Positions 20,122 to 30,535 of a stretch of DNA of 52,954 bases are shown one piece after another (within the stretch, counting starts at the first letter, position 1; every line of letters starts with the position of its first letter). Where the stretch lies: NCBI RefSeq assembly GCF_003989135.1, contig NZ_RYZZ01000028.1:1-52954 (forward strand), written 5' to 3'. Origin of the DNA: Peribacillus cavernae. Lineage in GTDB: Bacteria; Bacillota; Bacilli; Bacillales; DSM-1321. The translations under genes were made by a program, and so were the position numbers. A model generated the notes under the pieces. The model made no database searches, was not told the origin of the DNA, and worked only from the letters and a program-made list of their open reading frames with translations.

Positions 20122-21495
20122 ATGAGTAATCGCTATGCGGTAATTTTGGCCGCAGGACAAGGTACCAGAATGAAATCAAAGCTCTACAAGGTTTTACATC
20201 CGGTTTGCGGAAAACCTATGGTACAGCATGTGATTGATCAAGTCAATGAACTTACGATAGAAAAAATTGTTACGATAATCGGACATGGTGCAGAGCTGGT
20301 TAAAGATCAGCTTGGGGATGCATGTCAGTACGCTCTTCAGGAGCAGCAGTTAGGAACGGCACATGCAGTAATGCAGGCAGAAAGTGTTTTAGCGGGTAAA
20401 GAAGGGACCACATTGATCGTCTGCGGCGACACCCCGCTTATCAAAGCTGAAACAATGGCAGCGCTTATCAAGCAGCATGAAAAAATGGAAGCGAAGGCGA
20501 CTGTTTTGACAGCTACAACCGGCAATCCAGCCGGATACGGAAGGGTAATTCGCAATACGAACGGCTTCGTTGAGAAAATTGTTGAACATAAAGATGCAAC
20601 TGAAGCGGAAAGAAAAGTAAATGAAATAAATACCGGGACGTACTGTTTCGATAATAAATCGCTTTTCCAAGCTTTAAAGGAAGTATCAAATGACAATGTT
20701 CAGGCCGAGTATTATCTTCCGGATGTAATCGAAATCCTTAAATCCGAAGGTAAAATGGTTACAGCTTTCCAAACTGATAATTTTGAGGAAACGCTGGGAG
20801 TAAACGACCGGGTAGCTCTTTCCCAGGCCGAACAGATTTTAAAAAGACGTATAAATGAATATCACATGAGGAACGGTGTTTCAATCATTGATCCAGATCA
20901 TACGTATATAGAAGCAGATGCAGCCATCCGGCAGGATACAGTCATTTATCCAGGCACCATGATCAAAGGAAACAGCCAAATCGGTGAAGATTGTATCATT
21001 GGGCCGAATGCTGAAATCAAGGATTGTGAGATTGGCAACCGAACAGTTGTCCGCCAGTCTGTTGCCCATGACAGCAAAATTGGATCTGATGTCGCAATTG
21101 GTCCATTTGCGCATATTCGGCCAAAATCCGATATACATGATGATGTGAAGATTGGAAACTTTGTCGAAATCAAAAAGTCGGTATTTGGCCGAGGAAGTAA
21201 GGCTTCTCATTTAAGCTACATTGGGGATGCGGAAGTTGGTACAGATGTGAATATTGGCTGCGGTTCGATAACGGTGAACTATGATGGGAAGAACAAGTAT
21301 TTGACCAAAATTGAAGATGGTGTGTTCATTGGATGCAACTCCAATTTAGTCGCCCCCGTTACAGTGGGAAAGGGAGCTTATGTGGCAGCCGGCTCTACCA
21401 TTACTGAAGATGTTCCGGGACAAGCCTTATCGATCGCTCGCGCTCGTCAAGTCAATAAAGAAAACTATGTCCAAAATATAAAATTCAATAAATAA
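20122..21495 (+). CDS. glmU: Bifunctional UDP-GlcNAc pyrophosphorylase / GlcN-1-P acetyltransferase
   Basis: Makes UDP-N-acetylglucosamine for peptidoglycan and teichoic acids. It is 457 aa. The N-terminal uridyltransferase has [11 protein letters not shown]. The C-terminal half is a left-handed beta-helix of hexapeptide repeats ([13 protein letters not shown] onward) with the acetyltransferase site ([12 protein letters not shown]). GGAGG six bases upstream fixes the ATG at 20122; an upstream in-frame ATG at 20092 is less likely. prs follows after 17 bases in one operon. Confidence 0.97.
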   Translation: MSNRYAVILAAGQGTRMKSKLYKVLHPVCGKPMVQHVIDQVNELTIEKIVTIIGHGAELVKDQLGDACQYALQEQQLGTAHAVMQAESVLAGKEGTTLIVCGDTPLIKAETMAALIKQHEKMEAKATVLTATTGNPAGYGRVIRNTNGFVEKIVEHKDATEAERKVNEINTGTYCFDNKSLFQALKEVSNDNVQAEYYLPDVIEILKSEGKMVTAFQTDNFEETLGVNDRVALSQAEQILKRRINEYHMRNGVSIIDPDHTYIEADAAIRQDTVIYPGTMIKGNSQIGEDCIIGPNAEIKDCEIGNRTVVRQSVAHDSKIGSDVAIGPFAHIRPKSDIHDDVKIGNFVEIKKSVFGRGSKASHLSYIGDAEVGTDVNIGCGSITVNYDGKNKYLTKIEDGVFIGCNSNLVAPVTVGKGAYVAAGSTITEDVPGQALSIARARQVNKENYVQNIKFNK

Positions 21496-21512
21496 CCCAG
21501 TGGAGGTTCATC

Positions 21513-22466
21513 ATGTCGAATCAGTATTTAGATCCTAATTTGAAGGTTTTTTCTTTAAATTCCAATCTTTGCTTAGCAGAAGAAATAGCTAGATCAATTG
21601 GCGTAGAGCTTGGTAAATGTTCAGTAACTCGTTTTAGCGATGGTGAAATCCAGATCAACATTGAAGAAAGCATTCGAGGCTGTGATGTGTTCGTCATTCA
21701 ATCTACAAGCCAGCCTGTTAATGAACATATAATGGAAGTCTTAATCATGATCGATGCCCTTAAGCGTGCTTCTGCAAAAACGATCAACATCGTTATGCCA
21801 TATTACGGGTATGCCCGCCAGGACCGCAAGGCGCGAGCACGCGAGCCGATCACTGCCAAGCTTGTAGCGAATCTATTGGAAACAGCGGGCGCGACTCGTG
21901 TTATTACACTTGACCTTCACGCTCCGCAAATTCAAGGCTTTTTTGATATCCTGATCGACCACTTAATGGGTGTTCCGATTCTTTCGGATTACTTTAAAGC
22001 GAAAAATCTAAACGACATTGTCATTGTCTCTCCAGATCATGGCGGTGTAACCCGGGCACGCAAAATGGCAGACCGCCTGAAAGCGCCGATTGCAATCATA
22101 GACAAACGCCGTCCACGCCCAAATGTTGCAGAGATTATGAATATCGTTGGTAATATCGAAGGAAAAACGGCTATTCTAATTGATGATATCATCGATACTG
22201 CCGGCACGATTACTCTGGCTGCAAATGCTTTGGTCGAAAATGGTGCGACGGAAGTCTATGCGTGTTGTACTCACCCTGTTCTATCCGGACCAGCCATTGA
22301 ACGTATCCAGAACTCTAGAATCAAAGAGTTAGTTGTTACGAATACAATTGCTCTTGCTGAAGAAAAAAAGATAGGGAAAATTGTTGAATTGTCAGTTGCT
22401 CCATTAATCGGTGAAGCGATTATCCGCGTCCATGAAGAGCAATCGGTCAGCACACTATTTGATTAA
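21513..22466 (+). CDS. prs: Ribose-phosphate pyrophosphokinase
   Basis: Makes PRPP from ribose 5-phosphate and ATP for purine, pyrimidine, NAD, His and Trp synthesis. It is a 317 aa class I enzyme. The flexible ATP loop contains [14 protein letters not shown], and the PRPP-binding loop is [12 protein letters not shown]; the [11 protein letters not shown] metal region is intact. GTGGAGG precedes the ATG. It is co-transcribed with glmU. Two hairpin repeats follow the stop. Confidence 0.97.
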   Translation: MSNQYLDPNLKVFSLNSNLCLAEEIARSIGVELGKCSVTRFSDGEIQINIEESIRGCDVFVIQSTSQPVNEHIMEVLIMIDALKRASAKTINIVMPYYGYARQDRKARAREPITAKLVANLLETAGATRVITLDLHAPQIQGFFDILIDHLMGVPILSDYFKAKNLNDIVIVSPDHGGVTRARKMADRLKAPIAIIDKRRPRPNVAEIMNIVGNIEGKTAILIDDIIDTAGTITLAANALVENGATEVYACCTHPVLSGPAIERIQNSRIKELVVTNTIALAEEKKIGKIVELSVAPLIGEAIIRVHEEQSVSTLFD

Positions 22467-22469
22467 TAA

Positions 22470-22590
22470 AAAAGCGGAAGCGCCTTGTTCAGCCCCGACC
22501 AGCATAAGGCGAGCATCTGTATGGGGAGCGGTTTTCTCCCCATCAGATGATTGACTTATGACCTCGAGGGGCTAGGCGCTGGAGCTAGAC
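22470..22590 (+). repeat. Long-hairpin interspersed repeat (prs-ctc gap), element 1
   Basis: The head AAAGCGGAAGCGCCTTG is followed by nested arms that pair across the element: AGCCCCG/CGAGGGGCT, CATAAG/CTTATG, CATCTG/CAGATG and TGGGGAG/CTCCCCA around GCGGTTTT. It ends GGCGCTGGAGCTAGACAA. The whole unit would fold into one long hairpin. It may also end prs transcripts. Confidence 0.8.
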
Positions 22591-22592
22591 AA

Positions 22593-22697
22593 ATAGAAAA
22601 GCGGAAGCGCCTTGTAAAAAGGAACGTCGACTAATAGCCGCCACGTCCTGTAGCGAACGTCGACGTCAGCGCCTTCTGCGCAAGTCCTTTTTCAAAA
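22593..22697 (+). repeat. Cruciform interspersed repeat (prs-ctc gap), element 2
   Basis: It has the same head (AGAAAAGCGGAAGCGCCTTG) as element 1 but a different body: outer AAAAAGGA/TCCTTTTT, arms ACGTCGAC (22624-22631) and GTCGACGT (22659-22666), an inner GCCAC hairpin and an AGCGCCTTCTGCGC hairpin. This body type also occurs in the 23S-5S spacer and in the 5S pseudogene. Confidence 0.8.
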
Positions 22698-22701
22698 ATA
22701 T

Positions 22702-22727
22702 GTTTAGTTTCGTGCATATTAGGGTAT
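22702..22727 (+). promoter_or_regulatory. Sigma-B promoter of ctc
   Basis: GTTTAG (22702-22707) and GGGTAT (22722-22727) are 14 bp apart, matching the sigma-B consensus GTTTAA-N12/14-GGGWAW. It is five bases after the repeat. The ctc gene is the prototype sigma-B target of B. subtilis. Confidence 0.75.
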
Positions 22728-22771
22728 TTATTAAGTAAGAGCAAACATGTAGATTGGGAAGGTGAAGAAAT

Positions 22772-23404
22772 ATGAGTAACGTACTTGCAGCTAAAGAACG
22801 AAAAGGCAATCGCCGGTCGATTTTAACACAGTTAAGAGGAAATGGGGAAATACCCGCTGTTGTTTATGGAAGTGAAAATAACAGTACGGCCATTTCGGTG
22901 AATGGTGCAGACTTTCATAAAACGATAAAGGAAGTAGGAAGAAACGGAATTATTTCGTTGGATGTCCATGGGAAAACTCATAATGTAATGCTTACTGATT
23001 ATCAAAAAGACCCATTAAAAAATGAAATTTATCACGTGGACTTTTTAATCGTGGACATGTCAGCTGAATTAGAAGCGCAAGTGAGGGTTAATCTGGTCGG
23101 CGAGGCAAAAGGAGTCAAAGATGGCGGTGTCCTTCAGCAGTCTCTGCATGAAGTTTCCGTGTCGGCAAGACCGAAAGATATCCCGGAAACGATCAATGTA
23201 GATGTTACCGAATTACAAGTAGGAGATGTCATCACGATTGACGATATGAAAAAGGGTTATAAGATAAGCATCAACCATGAAGATGAGGAAGTGATTGCTT
23301 CTGTTCTTGCTCCTAGGCAGGAAGAAGAAATCAATAGCGGTGAACAACAGGATGGAGAAGTCCCTGAAAATGAAGAGGGACGTGAAACGCCTGCTTCTTC
23401 TTAA
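22772..23404 (+). CDS. ctc: Ribosomal protein bL25/Ctc, general stress form
   Basis: A 210 aa long-form bL25 that binds 5S rRNA. The N-terminal L25 domain (AKERKGNRRSILTQLR to about residue 90) is followed by a TL5-type beta domain and an acidic tail rich in Glu and Gln (EEEINSGEQQDG). In B. subtilis it is induced by heat, salt and ethanol through sigma-B and is needed for translation accuracy under stress. The ATG follows GGAAGGTGA. A terminator follows. Confidence 0.95.
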   Translation: MSNVLAAKERKGNRRSILTQLRGNGEIPAVVYGSENNSTAISVNGADFHKTIKEVGRNGIISLDVHGKTHNVMLTDYQKDPLKNEIYHVDFLIVDMSAELEAQVRVNLVGEAKGVKDGGVLQQSLHEVSVSARPKDIPETINVDVTELQVGDVITIDDMKKGYKISINHEDEEVIASVLAPRQEEEINSGEQQDGEVPENEEGRETPASS

Positions 23405-23443
23405 GCGGAGTCAAGCGAATAATTGAAATAATCATGGTATAAT

Positions 23444-23473
23444 AGGCGTAACCTAAATGGGTTACGTCTTTTA
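23444..23473 (+). terminator. ctc terminator
   Basis: GGCGTAACC pairs with GGTTACGTC around a short loop, followed by TTTT. Confidence 0.75.
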
Positions 23474-23510
23474 TACTTATATGGGCAACAACAGATAGAA
23501 TTTTATGCAG

Positions 23511-23537
23511 TTTTACAAGGCGCTTACGCTTTTGTTC
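23511..23537 (-). repeat. Relic of interspersed repeat upstream of pth
   Basis: TTTTACAAGGCGCTTACGC followed by TTTTGTT is the complement of the family head and lies about 70 bases before the pth start. Confidence 0.55.
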
Positions 23538-23606
23538 TAAGAATAAGGTCTTAAGCCGCTTGTGTGAGGATGTAAAGAAGGGTACAATTTTGACGGAGTG
23601 TGAAAA

Positions 23607-24167
23607 ATGAAGATTTTTGTTGGTTTAGGAAATCCCGGGAAACAATACAATCAAACAAGACATAATATAGGTTTTGAAGTCATAGATGAGTTGTCAAAAA
23701 AGTGGGATATCCCTTTAGATCAGGCGAAGCATAAAGGCATTTACGGAACCGGAACAGCGGGGGGCGAAAAGATATTATTGCTTAAGCCGCTGACATACAT
23801 GAACCTTTCCGGTGAATCGATTGCGGCTGTCATGAATTTTTTTAAAGCGTCAATAGAGGATGTCGTCATTTTATATGATGATCTAGATTTGCCAGTCGGA
23901 AAAATCCGTCTGCGTCAAAAGGGGAGTGCCGGCGGTCACAATGGGATCAAATCGACGATTGCACATCTTGGAAGTCAGGAATTTAACCGGATTCGTATTG
24001 GCATTGGGCGTCCGGTCGGGAGAATGTCAGTGACAGATTACGTTTTAGGCCGCTTTTCTAAGGAAGAGTGGGGCGAAATGGGCAATGTCATTGAAAAATG
24101 TACTAAAGCTTGCGGGGAATCGGCACAGAGGCCGTTTTTACAAGTAATGAATGAATATAACGGATAA
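23607..24167 (+). CDS. pth: Peptidyl-tRNA hydrolase
   Basis: Recycles peptidyl-tRNAs that drop off the ribosome; called spoVC in B. subtilis because a mutant blocks sporulation. It is 186 aa. Catalytic His19 lies in TRHNIGFEVID; YMNLSG, DDLDLPVG and GSAGGHNG are the other signature blocks. The ATG follows GACGGAGTG. fin follows 100 bases downstream. Confidence 0.97.
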   Translation: MKIFVGLGNPGKQYNQTRHNIGFEVIDELSKKWDIPLDQAKHKGIYGTGTAGGEKILLLKPLTYMNLSGESIAAVMNFFKASIEDVVILYDDLDLPVGKIRLRQKGSAGGHNGIKSTIAHLGSQEFNRIRIGIGRPVGRMSVTDYVLGRFSKEEWGEMGNVIEKCTKACGESAQRPFLQVMNEYNG

Positions 24168-24267
24168 AGAGTTTCCGGGAATACGGAACTATTTAGCTGA
24201 GCCATGAATAAGACCTTCCTGTTTCGGTTTATACTAGAAATAATAAGCGGGAATAGGGGGTTAAGGA

Positions 24268-24498
24268 ATGGCTCTCCATTACTATTGCAGGCATTGCGGC
24301 ACAAAAATTGGAACTCTGCAGGAACAAATGCTTGCAACAGAGCAGTTGGGTTTTAATCAGCTTACTAATGAAGATCGGCAAGAAATGATTGTTTATGATT
24401 CTGCAGGAGATATCCGTGTGAAAGCTATATGTGAGGACTGTCAAGAATCATTGCAGAAAAATCCCGATTTGCACCAAAATGATTATATTATCCATTAA
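24268..24498 (+). CDS. fin: Anti-sigma-F factor Fin
   Basis: A 76 aa zinc-binding protein that in B. subtilis inhibits sigma-F to aid the switch to sigma-G in the forespore. YYCRHCGTKIG and ICEDCQESL provide the two Cys pairs. It ends DYIIH, like the family. GGGGG lies 7 bases upstream of the ATG. A TGAATA and TATACTA pair upstream (24204 and 24230) could be a poor sigma-G-type promoter, but its spacing of 19 is long. Together with csfB the window encodes two anti-sigma factors that order forespore sigma activity. Confidence 0.93.
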   Translation: MALHYYCRHCGTKIGTLQEQMLATEQLGFNQLTNEDRQEMIVYDSAGDIRVKAICEDCQESLQKNPDLHQNDYIIH

Positions 24499-24507
24499 GC
24501 GGAAGGG

Positions 24508-24534
24508 GCTTTGGTAAAACCAAAGCGTTTTTTC
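24508..24534 (+). terminator. Terminator after fin
   Basis: GCTTTGGT pairs with ACCAAAGC around AAA, followed by GTTTTTT. Confidence 0.85.
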
Positions 24535-24627
24535 CGTTTGTTTGGTTTTGATTAAAGCTCATTCATAGAAAAGCGGGCAATGGAAAAATGGTAGACACGG
24601 TTATTATGTAAGAGAGGAGGGGCGAAT

Positions 24628-27600
24628 ATGAATGGATTGAAGGATTTATTCTCAAAACACGATGATGTCCAATCATTGATTACGGGCATCGATGAAGGAC
24701 TGAGAGAACAACTGGTAGCCGGGTTATCCGGTTCCTCGAGATCAGTGCTGATTGCATCCATATATAAACAAACGAAAAGGCCTATTTTGATAGTTACGCA
24801 CAATCTTTTACAAGCCCAAAAGTTTCATGAGGATTTATCTGGTTTTTTACCTGAGGATGAATTATTTATTTATCCGGCAAATGAACTCATCGCAGCAGAG
24901 CTGAGTGTTGCTAGTCCCGAACTCCGGGCACAGCGTATTGAGGCATTGAATTATTGGTCGGCAAGCATAAAGGGGATTGTGATTGTGCCGATTCCAGGAC
25001 TGCGTAAACTGCTGCCCCCAAAAGATGTCTGGAAAAAGTACCAAATAACATTTACAGTTGGAGATGACCTTGATCTGGACGAAACACTGCGTACTTTAAT
25101 AGCAATGGGCTATCAAAGGGCTGAAATGGTTTCGACACCGGGTGAATTCAGTTTAAGGGGCGGGATTATTGATCTTTATCCAATTACAGAGAGTAACCCG
25201 GTCAGAATCGAGTTATTTGATACAGAAATAGATTCCATTCGATCTTTCTCGATAGAAGATCAACGTTCCATGGAGAAGCTGTCATCGGTTCTCATTGGCC
25301 CCATGACCGAAGCCTTGCTGGAGCCGAAACATATTGAAAGCATGGCTGAAAAGCTGGAAACGGGGTTAAGTAAGAGCCTAAAGAAAGTAAAGAATGAGAA
25401 AACAAAGGAACAAATGGTCCAGACTATCGATTACGAATTGGAACAGCTTAAGAATGGTACAAAGCCTGAGCAGATTTTCAAGTATCTTAGCCTGGCTTAT
25501 GAAAAACCAGCTAGTTTACTAGATTATCTCCCAGTAAACGGGCTGGTGATACTAGACGAAATCAGCAGGATTCAAGAAATCAATGAATCACTTGAAAAAG
25601 AAGAAGCAGAGTGGTATACCGATTTGCTAAGTGAAGGACAGATTGTTCATGATGTAAAGTTATCCCACAAGCTTCCAGAATTAATTCTTGGATCTGGCCG
25701 GCCGTTTGTGTATCTGTCCCTGTTTTTGCGGCATGTGCCGCATACCAATCCACAGAATATCCTGAACTTCACCTGCAAGCAGATGCAGAATTTCCATGGG
25801 CAGATGCATGTGTTCAAATCAGAAATTGAACGGTGGAAAAAGGGGAAATACGCTGTAGTCGTACTCGCGCCCGATGAAGAAAGGGCCAAAAAGATAAACA
25901 GGGTGCTTGCCGATTATGAAATTGAAGCAGCAGAACTTTCTGAAGGCTCAAAGCTCATTTTCGGAAAGGTCCAAATCCTGCAAGGAAATGTAAACACTGG
26001 CTTTGAGCTGCCGATGCAGAAATTCGCGGTGATTACCGAACAGGAGTTATTCAATAAAAAAACCAAAAGATCCGTCCGCAGGCAGAAGCTTTCCAATGCG
26101 GAGAGAATTAAAAGCTATTCCGAGCTCAAGGTCGGTGACTATGTCGTTCATGTTAACCATGGGGTCGGGAAATACCTTGGGATTGAAACGTTAAGCATTA
26201 ACGGCGTTCATAAAGATTATCTTCATATCCGTTATCAGGGCGATGATAAATTATACGTTCCGGTTGACCAGATCGACCTGGTTCAAAAATATGTCGGGTC
26301 TGAAGGGAAAGAGCCAAAGCTTTACAAATTGGGCGGAAGTGAATGGAAGCGGGTTAAAAGCAAGGTACAATCGTCTGTTCAGAATATCGCGGATGATCTA
26401 ATCAAGCTGTACGCAGACCGTGAGGCAGCGAAAGGCTATGCTTTCTCGCCGGATGGCGATGTCCAGAGAGAGTTTGAAACCGCTTTTGTTTACAATGAAA
26501 CAGAAGATCAGCTGCGCTCTATCAACGAAATCAAAAAAGATATGGAACGCGAACGGCCAATGGACCGTCTTCTTTGTGGTGATGTAGGGTACGGAAAAAC
26601 CGAGGTGGCCATCAGGGCAGCATTTAAAGCGATCATGGATGGGAAACAGGCAGCCTTTCTTGTCCCGACAACTATTTTGGCGCAGCAGCATTATGAAACT
26701 CTGAGAGAGCGCTTCCAGGATTATCCGATAAATATCGGACTTTTAAGCAGGTTTCGCACGAAGAAACAGCAAACAGAAACGATTAAGGGACTAAAAGCTG
26801 GTACAGTCGATATTGTTGTCGGGACACACAGGCTTCTGTCAAAGGATATTCATTACCGTGACCTCGGCCTGTTGATCATTGATGAGGAACAGCGTTTTGG
26901 TGTGACCCACAAGGAAAAAATTAAACAACTGAAAACAAACGTGGATGTTTTAACCTTGACAGCGACGCCTATTCCAAGAACACTTCATATGTCCATGCTC
27001 GGAGTAAGGGATTTATCAATCATCGAGACTCCCCCGGAAAATCGCTTTCCGGTCCAAACATATGTCATGGAATACAATGGCGGCTTGGTCCGAGAAGCGA
27101 TTGAAAGAGAATTAGCGCGGGAAGGCCAGGTTTATTTCCTTTATAACAGGGTAGAAGATATAGCAAGAAAAGCAGAAGAAATTTCCATGTTAGTCCCGGA
27201 TGCACGTGTTGCGTATGCTCATGGGCGAATGACCGAGCAAGAATTGGAATCGGTTATGTATGGTTTTTTAGACGGGGAATATGATGTGCTGGTAAGCACG
27301 ACTATCATCGAAACCGGTGTCGATATACCAAATGTGAATACACTGATTGTGCATGATGCGGATAAAATGGGACTTTCGCAGCTTTATCAACTCCGTGGCC
27401 GAGTGGGCCGCTCCAATCGGATTGCTTATGCCTATTTCACATATCGAAAGGACAAAGTCCTTGCGGAAGTCGCTGAAAGAAGGCTTCAGGCAATTAAGGA
27501 ATTCACCGAATTGGGTTCAGGATTCAAAATTGCGATGCGCGATTTATCTATTCGCGGGGCAGGGAATCTACTGGGGGCAGAACAGCACGGATTTATCGAT

Positions 27601-28161
27601 TCTGTAGGCTTTGATTTATATTCGCAAATGCTGAAAGAAGCAGTGGAAGCCCGGAAGAACGATAAACCCTTAGATGAAAAACCTCAACTTGAAATTGACC
27701 TGGATGTAGATGCCTACATTCCTGACTCTTATATTTCTGACGGACACCAAAAGATTGAAATGTACAAAAGGTTCAGGGGTATTTCATCTCTTGAGGAATT
27801 CGAAGAGCTCCAGGAAGAAATGCTCGACCGTTTTGGGGAATATCCGGACCAGGTTGCCTATTTATTTCTTATTGCAGAGGCTAAGATTTATGCTTCTCAG
27901 GCAGGTATTGAAAGCATTAGGCAGGCAAAACAGGATATTTCCATACTCATCTCAGAAAAAGCAAGCAGCAATATAAATGGTCAAAAGGTTTTTCAATTAA
28001 GTTCAAAATATGGACGTACGGTTGGTCTTGGGATGGATGGCAGCAGAATGAAGCTCGTTCTGCACACAAAAGGCATAGCGGCTGAAAAGTGGCTTCATGT
28101 ATTGTTTGAACTTGTTAAAGGCTTGCTGCTTGTAAAAAAGGAGAATCAAACAATAGCATGA
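24628..28161 (+). CDS. mfd: Transcription-repair coupling factor
   Basis: A 1177 aa translocase that removes RNA polymerase stalled at lesions and recruits UvrA. Domains in order: UvrB-like module (1-340, with [16 protein letters not shown]), RNA-polymerase-interacting CarD-like/RID domain (about 490-560, [17 protein letters not shown]), RecG-like helicase (Walker [10 protein letters not shown] near 650, DEEQ near 752, [17 protein letters not shown]) and a C-terminal TRCF domain. Length equals B. subtilis Mfd. GAGAGGAGGGG precedes the ATG. It is transcribed between fin and spoVT. Confidence 0.98.
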   Translation: MNGLKDLFSKHDDVQSLITGIDEGLREQLVAGLSGSSRSVLIASIYKQTKRPILIVTHNLLQAQKFHEDLSGFLPEDELFIYPANELIAAELSVASPELRAQRIEALNYWSASIKGIVIVPIPGLRKLLPPKDVWKKYQITFTVGDDLDLDETLRTLIAMGYQRAEMVSTPGEFSLRGGIIDLYPITESNPVRIELFDTEIDSIRSFSIEDQRSMEKLSSVLIGPMTEALLEPKHIESMAEKLETGLSKSLKKVKNEKTKEQMVQTIDYELEQLKNGTKPEQIFKYLSLAYEKPASLLDYLPVNGLVILDEISRIQEINESLEKEEAEWYTDLLSEGQIVHDVKLSHKLPELILGSGRPFVYLSLFLRHVPHTNPQNILNFTCKQMQNFHGQMHVFKSEIERWKKGKYAVVVLAPDEERAKKINRVLADYEIEAAELSEGSKLIFGKVQILQGNVNTGFELPMQKFAVITEQELFNKKTKRSVRRQKLSNAERIKSYSELKVGDYVVHVNHGVGKYLGIETLSINGVHKDYLHIRYQGDDKLYVPVDQIDLVQKYVGSEGKEPKLYKLGGSEWKRVKSKVQSSVQNIADDLIKLYADREAAKGYAFSPDGDVQREFETAFVYNETEDQLRSINEIKKDMERERPMDRLLCGDVGYGKTEVAIRAAFKAIMDGKQAAFLVPTTILAQQHYETLRERFQDYPINIGLLSRFRTKKQQTETIKGLKAGTVDIVVGTHRLLSKDIHYRDLGLLIIDEEQRFGVTHKEKIKQLKTNVDVLTLTATPIPRTLHMSMLGVRDLSIIETPPENRFPVQTYVMEYNGGLVREAIERELAREGQVYFLYNRVEDIARKAEEISMLVPDARVAYAHGRMTEQELESVMYGFLDGEYDVLVSTTIIETGVDIPNVNTLIVHDADKMGLSQLYQLRGRVGRSNRIAYAYFTYRKDKVLAEVAERRLQAIKEFTELGSGFKIAMRDLSIRGAGNLLGAEQHGFIDSVGFDLYSQMLKEAVEARKNDKPLDEKPQLEIDLDVDAYIPDSYISDGHQKIEMYKRFRGISSLEEFEELQEEMLDRFGEYPDQVAYLFLIAEAKIYASQAGIESIRQAKQDISILISEKASSNINGQKVFQLSSKYGRTVGLGMDGSRMKLVLHTKGIAAEKWLHVLFELVKGLLLVKKENQTIA

Positions 28162-28243
28162 GGCGAAAGATATCTACGGCTATATCCTTCTGTTTGCCTA
28201 TAATGGGAAGGACAACTCAAGAAAAGAAAAATTCAATCAAAAT

Positions 28244-28272
28244 GTATAGAACTTTCCATATGAAAAATAATA
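28244..28272 (+). promoter_or_regulatory. Possible sigma-G promoter of spoVT
   Basis: GTATA (28244-28248) and AATAATA (28266-28272) are 17 bp apart, compared with GHATR-N17/18-CATNHTA, with one mismatch in the -10. spoVT is sigma-G dependent in B. subtilis. AT-rich DNA makes chance matches likely. Confidence 0.3.
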
Positions 28273-28353
28273 AGTTCTAGTATGGTATCATTTTTTTTAA
28301 AAGGGTGGAATCGCCACCAAAAAAATCAATTAGTGAAAGAGGGGCAACACAAG

Positions 28354-28890
28354 ATGAAAGCAACTGGTATTGTTCGCCGAATTGATGACTTAGGAAGAGT
28401 TGTTATTCCAAAAGAAATCCGTAGAACTCTTCGCATCCGTGAAGGGGATCCATTAGAGATTTTTGTGGACAGGGATGGAGAAGTAATCCTTAAGAAGTAT
28501 TCTCCGATCAGTGAATTAGGAGACTTTGCAAGAGAATATGCAGAAGCTTTATTTGATAGCCTTGGTAATCCTGTATTGATTTGTGACCGTGATACGTATA
28601 TTACGGTCGCCGGAGTTTCCAAGAAAGATTATCTGAATAAAAGTGTCAGCGATTTAGTTGAAAAGTCGATGGAAAACCGTAATTCCTTGATTGAAACCCC
28701 GAAAGGAAGCATTAATTTAATAGATGGAATCGATGAGGATGTTCAATCCTATACGATCGGTCCGATCGTTGCGAATGGCGATCCGATTGGAGCAGTCATC
28801 ATTCTCTCCAAGGAGGGAATGGTCGGCGAGGTTGAACAAAAAGCGGTCGAAACAGCAGCAGGATTTCTTGCAAGACAAATGGAATCCTAA
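28354..28890 (+). CDS. spoVT: Stage V sporulation regulator SpoVT
   Basis: A 178 aa forespore transcription factor that tunes sigma-G genes. Residues 1-50 form an AbrB-type swapped hairpin (MKATGIVRRIDDLGRVVIP) very like AbrB at 9550. Residues 56-178 form a GAF-like sensor domain. Length is identical to B. subtilis SpoVT. The ATG at 28354 follows AAAGAGGGG; the longer upstream frame starting at 28282 is rejected. yabM, which follows in B. subtilis, is missing. Confidence 0.97.
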   Translation: MKATGIVRRIDDLGRVVIPKEIRRTLRIREGDPLEIFVDRDGEVILKKYSPISELGDFAREYAEALFDSLGNPVLICDRDTYITVAGVSKKDYLNKSVSDLVEKSMENRNSLIETPKGSINLIDGIDEDVQSYTIGPIVANGDPIGAVIILSKEGMVGEVEQKAVETAAGFLARQMES

Positions 28891-28928
28891 AAGGCGGGCT
28901 CCGCCCGTCTTACATACGTTTGAAGTGA

Positions 28929-28953
28929 GGGCAGCCGTAAGCTGCCCTTTATT
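28929..28953 (+). terminator. Terminator after spoVT
   Basis: GGGCAGC pairs with GCTGCCC around CGTAA, followed by TTTATT. A second GC-rich hairpin (28893-28909) without a T-run lies just after the spoVT stop. Confidence 0.7.
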
Positions 28954-28954
28954 G

Positions 28955-28976
28955 TGGGCCTTCCGCTTTTCTTATT
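28955..28976 (-). repeat. Short repeat relic upstream of yabN
   Basis: TGGGCCTTCCGCTTTTCTTA is the complement of a truncated family head (AGAAAAGCGGAAGG), 67 bases before the yabN start. Confidence 0.45.
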
Positions 28977-29042
28977 GTATAGGAAACTACAGATTTAATT
29001 TTATGTGGTGAAACATAAAAGGGAAAGGGAGTAATCGGAATA

Positions 29043-30518
29043 ATGAAGAATGATCTGGCCATCATTGGCTTGGGAGCTGGGGATCTGGATCAGCTTCCAT
29101 TAGGCGTTTATAAGAAGCTGAAGCGGGCTTCCGTATGTCTCGTACGAACAATCGATCACCCCGTCATTAAGGAATTGAGCGCGGAAGGAGTCGTCTTCGA
29201 GAGCTTTGATGAAATCTACGAAAAACACGCTGCATTTGAAGCCGTATATGAAGAGATTTCAGAAATGCTCCTTGAAAGGGCTGAACGGGAATCAGTCATT
29301 TATGCCGTTCCGGGACACCCTATGGTTGCTGAAAAAACCGTTCAGCTTTTATTAGAAAAAGGCCCGGAACGGAATATTTCTATTACAATAGAAGGTGGCC
29401 ATAGTTTTCTTGATGCGCTGTTCCAGGCTGTGAAAATCGATCCGATAGACGGGTTTCAGTTATTGGACGGTACCGCATTAGTAAGAGATGATCTGCATAT
29501 AAACCAGCACATGATTATTGGGCAGGTTTATGATTCCCTAGTGGCCTCTGAGGTGAAGCTTACCTTGATGGAAAAACTCCCCGATGAACATGAGGTTTAT
29601 CTCGTTAAGGCTGCGGGAAGTAAAGAAGAGGTCGTAAAGAAGGTTGTTCTGTACGAGTTGGACCGTCAAATGGATGAATTAAGCAACCTCACAAGTGTAT
29701 ATGTTCCACCAGTGAAAAATGAAGCGGAGCGTTACAGGGACTTTCCTAAGCTGAGGGAGATCATTGCATGCTTAAGGGGTCCGGATGGCTGTCCCTGGGA
29801 TAAAAAGCAAACCCATGCAAGCTTAAAGCCTTATTTAATAGAGGAAGCCTATGAATTGATAGAGGCAATAGATGAAAAAGATGATGAGGGAATTATTGGC
29901 GAACTGGGCGATGTTTTATTGCAAGTCATGCTTCATTCCCAGATAGCAGAAGACGAGGGAATGTTTACGATCGATGACGTAATTGAGGGAATTTCGGCAA
30001 AAATGGTGCGCCGCCATCCGCATGTTTTTGGGGCTGTGAAGGTAAGCGGTACAGAAGAGGTATTGGAAAACTGGCAAAAGATAAAAGCGGACGAGAAAGC
30101 TGGCGAAACGATAAGAGGGAAGTCATTGCTGGATGAAGTCGGTAAATCTCTGCCTGCCCTCATTCGGGGACTTGAGCTGCAAAAACGTGCAGCAAAAGTC
30201 GGGTTTGATTGGAAGGATGTAACAGGTGTCTGGGATAAGGTGAAAGAAGAGATAACCGAACTTGAAGTTGAGTTTAAGAAAGAAGATAATATAGAGAATA
30301 TCAGAAATGAACTTGGCGATTTATTCTTTACGCTTGTGAATGTAGCGAGATTCTATGGGATACAGGCAGAGGAAGCAATGAACGCGGCTAATCGAAAGTT
30401 CTATAATCGGTTTACATATATTGAATCACTTGTAAAACAAAGCGGTAAAAGCTTCGGTGATTGCTCCTTGTCTGAATTGGACAATTTCTGGGAAGAGGCA
30501 AAAGCAAAGGGATATTGA
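29043..30518 (+). CDS. yabN: YabN, tetrapyrrole-methylase / MazG fusion
   Basis: A 491 aa two-domain protein. Residues 1-210 resemble SAM-dependent tetrapyrrole methylases (LAIIGLGAGDLDQLPLG, AVPGHPMVAE). Residues 225-490 are a MazG nucleoside triphosphate pyrophosphohydrolase with CPWDKKQTH (from about 250) and the EEAYEL/ELGD metal motifs. MazG enzymes hydrolyse aberrant NTPs; the role of the methylase-like part is unknown. It begins the yabN-rqcP-yabP-yabQ-divIC run. Confidence 0.94.
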   Translation: MKNDLAIIGLGAGDLDQLPLGVYKKLKRASVCLVRTIDHPVIKELSAEGVVFESFDEIYEKHAAFEAVYEEISEMLLERAERESVIYAVPGHPMVAEKTVQLLLEKGPERNISITIEGGHSFLDALFQAVKIDPIDGFQLLDGTALVRDDLHINQHMIIGQVYDSLVASEVKLTLMEKLPDEHEVYLVKAAGSKEEVVKKVVLYELDRQMDELSNLTSVYVPPVKNEAERYRDFPKLREIIACLRGPDGCPWDKKQTHASLKPYLIEEAYELIEAIDEKDDEGIIGELGDVLLQVMLHSQIAEDEGMFTIDDVIEGISAKMVRRHPHVFGAVKVSGTEEVLENWQKIKADEKAGETIRGKSLLDEVGKSLPALIRGLELQKRAAKVGFDWKDVTGVWDKVKEEITELEVEFKKEDNIENIRNELGDLFFTLVNVARFYGIQAEEAMNAANRKFYNRFTYIESLVKQSGKSFGDCSLSELDNFWEEAKAKGY

Positions 30519-30535
30519 GAAAGGAGGGGTAAAGC

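Noticed and set aside
24228..24255. sigma-F promoter for fin (TTTATA and GGGAATA)
   Set aside because: The -10 would overlap the fin ribosome site and leave it untranscribed.
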